NCBI GenBank assembly: GCA_902797925.1
Contig: CADBUT010000454.1
Span: 1 to 7,609, forward strand
DNA length: 7,609 nt
DNA from: an uncultured Spirochaetaceae bacterium
GTDB taxonomy: Bacteria > Spirochaetota > Spirochaetia > Treponematales > Treponemataceae
Direction of reading: 5' to 3'
Positions 1 through 4,826 of this stretch are shown here, piece by piece (position 1 is the stretch's first letter; the number at the start of each line of letters is the position of its first letter). Position numbers and translations under genes: made by a program. A model generated the notes under the pieces. The model was not told where the DNA came from and did no database searches. It saw nothing but the letters and a program-made list of their open reading frames with translations.

Positions 1-1
1 C

Positions 2-610
2 GAAAAGAAAGTTGTTGTTTATCTGCCGGCTGACGCAACAATCTGGCTCAAGAATTTTCAGATTGATGCTGATTTTGTTCCGGCTGTAAAAAAGCCCAAA
101 GTGCTGTGGCTTGGCGACTCAATCACGCAGGGCTTTGGCCCGCTGCGTTCTTCGCTCACTTATGTCAGCGTTGCGAACAAACTGCTCGGCTACGACATTA
201 TAAATCAGGGAATCGGCGGCTACGTCTACGATAAGAATTCGCTTATGGACATGGGCTATAAGCCTGAAAAGCTGATTGTTTCTTTAGGCACAAACCAGTA
301 TGGCGAAGAAACTATGGAAGCTGTCGAGGAATATTACAAGCGGCTTTTCGAGATTTACGGCCCGCTTAAGACTTTGTGCATAACGCCGCTTTGTCGCGAC
401 GACCCGGGCACGAACCACGAAAAGCTTGAGCAGTATTGCGAAGGCATTAAGGCTGTGTGCCGCAAATACAAGAACATAATCATTGTTGACGGCTTTAAGC
501 TTGTGCCGCATTTGAGCGAATATTTTCTTGATAATCTGCACCCGAATGCGCTCGGCGCACAAATTTACGGCAGAAATCTCGTAGAGAAAATCCGCGAAAT
601 CGGCTTCTAG
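2..610 (+). CDS. SGNH/GDSL-family hydrolase (esterase/lipase-like), 5'-truncated by the window edge
   Basis: The reading frame is open from base 2 to the TAG stop at 608-610, giving 202 residues. No start codon is needed inside the window because the frame continues upstream. A GTG at 101 sits directly before the catalytic block and is not a credible start. Seen, numbered from base 2: block I GDSIT with the nucleophile Ser40 (codon 119-121), block II GIGG at 70-73 supplying the oxyanion Gly, block III GTN at 96-98 supplying the oxyanion Asn, and block V DNLH at 177-180 supplying the Asp/His of the triad. All four SGNH blocks are intact. The 33 residues before GDSIT (VVVYLP...IDADF) resemble the end of the small beta-sandwich domain that precedes the hydrolase domain in SsfX3-like SGNH enzymes. 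Members of this superfamily hydrolyse esters, often acetyl groups on carbohydrates, but the substrate cannot be read from this sequence. Whether a signal peptide exists is unknown because the N terminus is missing. The gene converges on the DUF1963 gene. Confidence 0.87.
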   Translation, partial: EKKVVVYLPADATIWLKNFQIDADFVPAVKKPKVLWLGDSITQGFGPLRSSLTYVSVANKLLGYDIINQGIGGYVYDKNSLMDMGYKPEKLIVSLGTNQYGEETMEAVEEYYKRLFEIYGPLKTLCITPLCRDDPGTNHEKLEQYCEGIKAVCRKYKNIIIVDGFKLVPHLSEYFLDNLHPNALGAQIYGRNLVEKIREIGF

Positions 611-634
611 CTAGTTCGACGTCAATGTTCAGCT

Positions 635-720
635 TGTCATTGCCGGGCGCCTGCCTGTCGGCTTACAGTCCGTGTCATTGCCGGGCTTCTGTCTGCCGAC
701 AGGCAGGTGACCCGGCAATC
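635..720. repeat. Compound palindromic dispersed repeat (GTCATTGCCGGGC type) between convergent genes
   Basis: The 14-base word TGTCATTGCCGGGC occurs twice, at 635-648 and 673-686. The bases that follow each copy are also similar, so 635-662 is an imperfect direct copy of 673-700. The second copy closes as a hairpin: ATTGCCGGG at 677-685 pairs with CCCGGCAAT at 711-719. Inside it lies a second hairpin, CTGCC (693-697), loop GACA, GGCAG (702-706). The left copy at 639-661 can instead pair with 696-719 over about 23 positions with one mismatch and one single-base bulge, so two alternative folds compete. The outer element looks like the familiar ATTGCCGGGCTTGACCCGGCAAT dispersed palindrome, here interrupted by an inner palindrome. 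No T-tract follows on either strand, so it is not a standard intrinsic terminator, although a stem-loop here could still block transcription or protect the 3' ends of both convergent genes. Confidence 0.85.
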
Positions 721-724
721 TTAT

Positions 725-737
725 GGTTGAAACAACC
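725..737. other. Small perfect inverted repeat just past the DUF1963 stop codon
   Basis: GGTTG at 725-729 and CAACC at 733-737 form a perfect 5-bp stem with a three-base loop. It starts three bases beyond the stop codon of the minus-strand DUF1963 gene. No T-tract follows, so I do not call it a terminator. Together with the larger palindrome at 677-719 it would structure the 3' end of that transcript. An inverted repeat this short can arise by chance. Confidence 0.4.
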
Positions 738-740
738 TAC

Positions 741-1643
741 TTATAGACAATCCCAATTGTAAAGCACCTTTGAAAAGTCGCATTTTGCAAGCATGGCCGG
801 CTCTATAAAGAAATTGCCGGTGCCGGAATCGCCCCAGACGATGTTCTCGTCATCGCTGTCAAGCTGAAGGAGCAGCGTCTCAAAGCTTTGCAGGTTTTTG
901 TCTGCAACGCAGCGCGGATCGTCTTGCGCAAAATGCGGAAAGCCCGAAATTTTGCTGCCGCTGCCCGAAAAGGCGACTGAAATTTGACGCTGCTGCTCTT
1001 CAGTTAAATCAAACAGCGAATTTATGCCGCAATTAGGGCAGAGCGCATTTGCTTTTTCAGCAAGCAGCTTGTCAAAGCGGAAATCGCCGGCTGAGATAAA
1101 GTCTGTTTCAGGCAGCAGCTCAATTGCAAACGCGCCACCTTTAAGCGGAAACCTCGGCTTTGCGTCTTCATCGGCGATTACTTTTGATTTTACCTCGTCT
1201 TCGGTTACTGTAGCGTCAACAGTTTCATAATAGCGTACCGCAAAGCCGGTCTGTTCTGTGGGGGCGGCGGTATTCAGCCCAAAAAGGCGGTTTGAAGCCA
1301 CAAAAAATTGAAGCAGCCCGCTTGCCGGAAAGCCTTGCAAGCTTATGTCGTTGCAGTCAATCTGAGCAAGAAGCTTCATCTGCTTGCCTTGAGAATCAAG
1401 CGGAAAATTTCCGTCATGCGGAATGTAGGGCAGACCGCCGAGCTTGCTGCCCGCAAAGCTTGGTGTGCCGTCTTTAAGCAAAATCTTCATGCAAGGCGTT
1501 TCAGTTTCAGCCTTAATCGCTTCGATTATTTTGCTTAATGTTTCATCTGAAAGCTTGCCGTCAAGCTGTTCTTGCGGCTGCGCCTTGTCAGATGCGCTGT
1601 CATCAGATTTTTTTCCGAAAATGTTTCCAAAAAGATTTCCCAT
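741..1643 (-). CDS. YwqG-family (DUF1963) protein, 300 residues
   Basis: The protein matches the YwqG/DUF1963 family as I know it. Seen: SKLGGLPYIP at 66-75, LLAQID at 91-96, SGLLQFFV at 108-115, SGFPHFAQDDPR at 233-244, LLLQLDSD at 257-264, WGDSGTGNFFI at 270-280 and the terminal YNWDC at 295-299. These signature blocks appear in the usual order and the length is typical. No reaction is established for the family, so I assign none. The start is the ATG at 1641-1643, because AAGGAG at 1650-1655 lies six bases upstream. A longer in-frame start at 1709 would run through the ppdK terminator hairpin and has no family similarity. The N terminus MGNLFGNIFGKK is short, hydrophobic and basic, followed by an acidic, Gln-rich stretch to about residue 30. 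It could be a peripheral membrane anchor, but that is a guess. A CPNC pair at 202-205 could bind metal or be redox active. The gene lies downstream of ppdK on the same strand, with a terminator between them. Confidence 0.86.
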   Translation of the reverse strand: MGNLFGNIFGKKSDDSASDKAQPQEQLDGKLSDETLSKIIEAIKAETETPCMKILLKDGTPSFAGSKLGGLPYIPHDGNFPLDSQGKQMKLLAQIDCNDISLQGFPASGLLQFFVASNRLFGLNTAAPTEQTGFAVRYYETVDATVTEDEVKSKVIADEDAKPRFPLKGGAFAIELLPETDFISAGDFRFDKLLAEKANALCPNCGINSLFDLTEEQQRQISVAFSGSGSKISGFPHFAQDDPRCVADKNLQSFETLLLQLDSDDENIVWGDSGTGNFFIEPAMLAKCDFSKVLYNWDCL

Positions 1644-1649
1644 TGCGGT

Positions 1650-1655
1650 CTCCTT
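1650..1655 (-). promoter_or_regulatory. Ribosome binding site of the DUF1963 gene
   Basis: AAGGAG (minus strand) stands six bases before the ATG at 1641-1643 and fixes the start of the gene. It directly follows the eight-base T-tract of the ppdK terminator, so an RNA ending at the terminator would lack this site, while a read-through RNA would place a stable hairpin immediately upstream of it. Confidence 0.85.
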
Positions 1656-1701
1656 AAAAAAAAGGCTGCCCGAAAAGCTTTTGTTAAACTTTTCAGGCAG
1701 C
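1656..1701 (-). terminator. Rho-independent terminator of ppdK
   Basis: Read on the minus strand, GCTGCCTGAAAAG (1701-1689) pairs with CTTTTCGGGCAGC (1677-1665). The stem is 13 bp with a single G-T wobble and the loop is 11 bases (1688-1678). After one C at 1664 comes an uninterrupted run of eight T (1663-1656). This is a textbook intrinsic terminator, placed 26 bases after the ppdK stop codon. It works only in the minus direction, as the plus strand has A residues before the stem and no T-run after it. Confidence 0.93.
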
Positions 1702-1727
1702 TCTTTCAAATTAAAAATGCAATACCG

Positions 1728-4385
1728 TTATTTATTTCTGATAACTGCCTGTGCTGCTGCAAGACGTGCAACAGGCACACGGAATGGTGAACAAGAAACG
1801 TAGTTCAAGCCTGTGCGGTAGCAGAAATCGATTGTCTTCGGATCGCCGCCATGTTCGCCGCAGATGCCGAGCTTCAAGTCTGACTTAACGGCACGGCCGT
1901 TTGTAGCCGCAAACTGAATCAGCTGACCAACGCCTTCTTCGTCGAGAGACTTGAACGGATCGTCAAGCAAAATCTCTTTGTTGAGATAGGTCGGAAGGAA
2001 TTTGCCTGCATCGTCGCGGCTGAATGCAAATGTCATCTGTGTAAGGTCGTTTGTACCGAAGCTGAAGAAGTCTGCGTTCTTGGCGATTTTGCCTGCAAGA
2101 AGTGCGGCGCGCGGAACTTCAATCATTGTACCGATGCGGATGTTGAATACAACCTTTTCGCGCTCGAATACGTCTTTCATAACCTTTTCGCAAGACTTGC
2201 GGATAATTGCAAGCTCGTCATCATCACAAACGATTGGAATCATAACTTCAGGATGAACCGGAATGTTCTTCTTGATACAGTCAGCTGCTGCAAGTGCAAT
2301 TGCTTCAACCTGAGTTTCGTAAATCTCTGGGAATGTGATTGCAAGGCGGCAGCCGCGGTGACCGAGCATCGGGTTCATTTCGTGGAGCTTTTCAAGTTTG
2401 GCAGTAAGAACGGCTGCATCAACGTTCATGTGGGCTGCAAGTTCTGCTGTTTCTTCCTTTGTCTTTGGAATAAATTCGTGAAGAGGCGGGTCGAGAAGGC
2501 GGATTGTTACAGCCTTTCCGTTCATTGCCTCGAAAATACCAAAGAAATCCTGTCTCTGGAGCGGAAGAATGTGAGAAAGTGCTTCTTTTCTCTGTTCAGG
2601 TGTGTCAGAAGCAATCATTGCTCTAAAGTGAATGAGCTTCTTTGCATCAAAGAACATGTGCTCTGTGCGGCAAAGACCGATGCCTTCAGCGCCGAACTTG
2701 AATGCGTTCTTTGCGTCTGCCGGCTGGTCTGCGTTTGCGCGGACCTTGAAGCCCTTTACGTTGCCGCGCACGCAAGAAGCGCGAACATCATCGCACCAAG
2801 AGAGGAATGTAGTCAGTTCTGCGCTGAATTCAGGCGAGATGAGAGGAAGTGTTCCTGCATAAACTTCACCTGTAGAGCCGTCGATTGTAATTGAATCGCC
2901 GCGCTTGAAAGCCTGGCCGTTAATCTGCACTGTGTCGCCGATAAATACGACTTCGCTTGCACCGCAGACACAAGGTGTGCCAAGACCGCGGGCAACAACT
3001 GCTGCGTGGCTTGTCATGCCGCCTGTAGAAGTCAAAATACCTTCAGAAACAACCATGCCTGTAATGTCTTCAGGACTTGTCTCTTTGCGGACGAGAACAA
3101 CTTTTTTGCCTTCTTTAGTCCACTGGTCAGCTTCGTCAGCTGTGTATACAATCTGACCGCAAGCAGCTCCAGGAGAAGCGTTCAAGCCTTTTGTAAGCGG
3201 TTTTGCTGCTTTCTTTGCCTTTGCGTCAATCATCGGGTGGAGAAGCTGGTCAATCTGTTCCGGTGCAACGCGCATGATGGCTTCTTCTTTTGTAATAAGC
3301 TTTTCGCCAACCATGTCTACTGCGCATTTAACGGCAGCCTGACCTGTACGCTTTCCGTTTCTTGTCTGAAGAATGAAAAGCTCGCCCTGCTGAACTGTGA
3401 ATTCCATATCCTGCATGTCGCGGTAGTGGTTTTCAAGGCGGCTTCTGATTTCAACAAGCTGCTTGTATACTTTAGGATTGTCTTTTTCAAGTTTAGTGAT
3501 TTTTTCCGGTGTTCTGATACCGGCTACAACGTCTTCGCCCTGTGCGTTCATAAGGTATTCGCCGTAGAATTCGTTTATACCAGTTGAAGGGTCGCGGCTG
3601 AAACAAACGCCTGTGCCTGAATCATCGCCGAAGTTGCCGAAAACCATTGACTGAATGTTTACGGCTGTACCGGCAAGACCGCGGATGTTGTTGAGCTGTC
3701 TATATTTGATAGCACGCTCATTCATCCAAGAGCCGAAAACAGCGTCGATTGCGCCCCACATCTGAACAACCGGGTCCTGCGGAAAATCGTTGCCTGTGTA
3801 CTTTTTGTAAATTACTTTATAGTTAGAAACAAGCTTTTCAAGGTCTGCAGCGTCAAGCTCTGTGTCAAGCTTTACGCCCTTAGCCTTTTTGATTTCGTCG
3901 ATAGCGTTTTCAAATTCATCTGATGGAACGCCCATTGCAACGTCGCCGAACATCTGAATGAAACGTCTGTATGCGTCCCATGCAAAGCGCGGGTTGCCGG
4001 TCTTTGCGGCAAGGCCTTTTACTGCTTTGTCGTTCATGCCGAGGTTGAGGATTGTATCCATCATGCCAGGCATTGACTGTGCAGCACCAGAACGTACTGA
4101 AACCAAAAGCGGGTCAGACTCATCGCCAAGTTTTTTGCCGAGTGTCTTTTCAAGTTTTGCAAGGTTAGCAGCAACTTCTGATTTCAGTGTTGCAGGGTAT
4201 GTTTTGTTGTTATCATAAAAGAGTTTGCATACTTCTGTTGAAATTGTAAAGCCCGGTGGTACAGGAATTCCAAGGTTAGTCATTTCGGCAAGGTTTGCAC
4301 CTTTTCCGCCTAATTTGTCGCGCATGGCGGCATCTCCCTCAGCTTTTCCGTTGCCGAAGAAGTAGACAAATTTTTCATCTGCCAT
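1728..4385 (-). CDS. ppdK: Pyruvate, phosphate dikinase
   Basis: This 885-residue protein has the full length and all domains of PPDK, which reversibly converts PEP, AMP and PPi into pyruvate, ATP and Pi in the cytoplasm. Domains in order: N-terminal ATP-grasp nucleotide domain at about 1-355 (GGKGANLAEM at 27-36, QSMPGMMDT at 103-111, TRNGKRTGQA at 341-350); swivelling phosphohistidine domain at about 405-510 (GGMTSHAAVVAR, catalytic His460); C-terminal PEP/pyruvate barrel at about 525-885 (GLCRTEH with Arg573, RLLDPP at 629-634, MIEVPR with Glu756, FGTNDLTQ with Asp780, CGEHGGDP at 842-849, SCSPFRVP with the proton-donor Cys865). No key residue is missing. The ATG at 4383-4385 is preferred because AAGGAG at 4395-4400 lies nine bases upstream and MADEKFVYFFG is where PPDK similarity begins. 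A start at 4454 adds 23 unlike residues. In fermenters the enzyme often replaces or reverses pyruvate kinase in PPi-linked glycolysis. It has its own promoter and terminator, so it is probably transcribed mainly alone. Confidence 0.98.
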   Translation of the reverse strand: MADEKFVYFFGNGKAEGDAAMRDKLGGKGANLAEMTNLGIPVPPGFTISTEVCKLFYDNNKTYPATLKSEVAANLAKLEKTLGKKLGDESDPLLVSVRSGAAQSMPGMMDTILNLGMNDKAVKGLAAKTGNPRFAWDAYRRFIQMFGDVAMGVPSDEFENAIDEIKKAKGVKLDTELDAADLEKLVSNYKVIYKKYTGNDFPQDPVVQMWGAIDAVFGSWMNERAIKYRQLNNIRGLAGTAVNIQSMVFGNFGDDSGTGVCFSRDPSTGINEFYGEYLMNAQGEDVVAGIRTPEKITKLEKDNPKVYKQLVEIRSRLENHYRDMQDMEFTVQQGELFILQTRNGKRTGQAAVKCAVDMVGEKLITKEEAIMRVAPEQIDQLLHPMIDAKAKKAAKPLTKGLNASPGAACGQIVYTADEADQWTKEGKKVVLVRKETSPEDITGMVVSEGILTSTGGMTSHAAVVARGLGTPCVCGASEVVFIGDTVQINGQAFKRGDSITIDGSTGEVYAGTLPLISPEFSAELTTFLSWCDDVRASCVRGNVKGFKVRANADQPADAKNAFKFGAEGIGLCRTEHMFFDAKKLIHFRAMIASDTPEQRKEALSHILPLQRQDFFGIFEAMNGKAVTIRLLDPPLHEFIPKTKEETAELAAHMNVDAAVLTAKLEKLHEMNPMLGHRGCRLAITFPEIYETQVEAIALAAADCIKKNIPVHPEVMIPIVCDDDELAIIRKSCEKVMKDVFEREKVVFNIRIGTMIEVPRAALLAGKIAKNADFFSFGTNDLTQMTFAFSRDDAGKFLPTYLNKEILLDDPFKSLDEEGVGQLIQFAATNGRAVKSDLKLGICGEHGGDPKTIDFCYRTGLNYVSCSPFRVPVARLAAAQAVIRNK

Positions 4386-4394
4386 TGTGTGGTT

Positions 4395-4400
4395 CTCCTT
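4395..4400 (-). promoter_or_regulatory. Ribosome binding site of ppdK
   Basis: AAGGAG on the minus strand stands nine bases before the ATG at 4383-4385. It decides between this start and the longer in-frame one at 4454. Confidence 0.85.
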
Positions 4401-4422
4401 ATTGATGTGCAGCGTTTTTTTT

Positions 4423-4462
4423 GCAGCTTTGCCTTGGTTGCTGTAGAACGGCAAAAGGCTGC
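4423..4462 (-). promoter_or_regulatory. Stem-loop in the ppdK leader
   Basis: GCAGC (4423-4427) pairs with GCTGC (4458-4462) and TTTGCC (4428-4433) pairs with GGCAAA (4450-4455). This makes an 11-bp stem with a two-base bulge and a 16-base loop. On the minus strand it lies in the ppdK leader, 22 bases ahead of the ribosome site, and is followed by a run of eight A rather than T, so it is not a terminator. It could stabilise the mRNA or be part of a leader control element. I recognise no known riboswitch class. Confidence 0.5.
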
Positions 4463-4517
4463 ATGAAGACCGTAAAATCTTTTAAAAACGTCACTTTTTC
4501 TTTTTACAGAAAGGATG

Positions 4518-4523
4518 ATTATA
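4518..4523 (-). promoter_or_regulatory. Possible second ppdK -10 box
   Basis: A perfect TATAAT occurs on the minus strand at 4518-4523, about 130 bases before the ppdK start. No good -35 box lies 16-18 bases upstream (the hexamers there are GTTATA/TTATAC), and such words are expected by chance in DNA this AT-rich. It may be a weak or activator-dependent second promoter giving a shorter leader. Confidence 0.3.
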
Positions 4524-4630
4524 AAACTTTTTTGCGTTTGTATAACATACAGCAAATTTTTCAGCTAAATTTAAGATTCATCTCAATCTGCGTATTAAGC
4601 AATTTAAATTCTCTTAAGTAAGAATGTACT

Positions 4631-4659
4631 ATTTTAACTTGAGTTTAATGACCTGTCAA
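4631..4659 (-). promoter_or_regulatory. Probable main ppdK promoter (sigma-70 type)
   Basis: On the minus strand a perfect TTGACA (-35, bases 4659-4654) is followed after exactly 17 bases by TAAAAT (-10, bases 4636-4631), a five of six match. Transcription would start near 4624 and leave a leader of about 240 bases before the ppdK ATG, long enough for RNA-level control. Confidence 0.72.
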
Positions 4660-4716
4660 TTATTTGAATTGCAACATAACAAAAAAAATGAAAATTTGGT
4701 AAATTCTTCTATAGAT

Positions 4717-4745
4717 TTGACTTGTTTTAGGTTTATCAATATACT
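4717..4745 (+). promoter_or_regulatory. Probable promoter of the DEAH-box helicase gene (sigma-70 type)
   Basis: TTGACT at 4717-4722 and TATACT at 4740-4745 each match the sigma-70 consensus at five of six positions and are spaced by exactly 17 bases. Transcription would start near 4752, giving a leader of about 75 bases before the ATG at 4827. Confidence 0.72.
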
Positions 4746-4770
4746 TAATTTAATATTCGTATTTCAGTTT

Positions 4771-4802
4771 TTTCAATATATTTCACAATATATTTCAATA
4801 TA
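4771..4802 (+). repeat. Three tandem TTTCA(CA)ATATA units in the helicase leader
   Basis: TTTCAATATA (4771-4780), TTTCACAATATA (4781-4792) and TTTCAATATA (4793-4802) follow each other without gaps. The first and third units are identical and the middle one has two extra bases (CA). The array sits between the predicted transcription start and the ribosome site. It could be a repeated binding site for a protein or simply slippage-prone AT-rich DNA. Confidence 0.7.
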
Positions 4803-4815
4803 AATAAGACTTTTT

Positions 4816-4820
4816 AAGGA
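4816..4820 (+). promoter_or_regulatory. Ribosome binding site of the helicase gene
   Basis: AAGGA stands six bases before the ATG at 4827-4829 and supports that start. The next in-frame ATG, five codons later, has no such site. Confidence 0.8.
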
Positions 4821-4826
4821 ACAAAT

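Larger units (their letters stand above)
4386..4826. other. AT-rich divergent control region between ppdK and the helicase gene
   Basis: This 441-base gap contains no credible gene. It separates two genes that point away from each other and is far richer in A and T than the coding DNA. It holds a near-consensus promoter for each gene, with their -35 boxes 57 bases apart and back to back (4654-4659 and 4717-4722). It also holds a possible second ppdK promoter, the ppdK leader stem-loop and a short tandem repeat in the helicase leader. A perfect 5-bp inverted repeat, CAATT (4657-4661) and AATTG (4667-4671), overlaps the ppdK -35 box and could be an operator half-site pair, though chance is not excluded. 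Confidence 0.75.

Noticed and set aside
677..719. Bidirectional rho-independent terminator between the convergent genes
   Set aside because: The stem is good but neither strand has a T-run after it. I keep it as a repeat and leave a role in transcript ends as a possibility only.
1644..1709. Longer DUF1963 start at 1709
   Set aside because: It would encode the ppdK terminator hairpin as protein and lacks the strong ribosome site found before 1643.
2253..3587. Two long plus-strand open frames (213 and 193 codons) opposite ppdK
   Set aside because: They lie fully inside the highly conserved ppdK gene on the other strand, have abnormal Cys/Phe-rich composition, no ribosome sites that I see, and are explained by the codon bias of ppdK.
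4386..4454. Longer ppdK start at 4454 adding 23 residues
   Set aside because: The added residues do not resemble PPDK, the AAGGAG at 4395-4400 would fall inside the coding region, and the start at 4385 coincides with the beginning of family similarity.
4310..4555. 81-codon minus-strand frame overlapping the ppdK start
   Set aside because: It is out of frame with ppdK, runs through the leader stem-loop and into the conserved N terminus, has no good ribosome site and resembles nothing I know.
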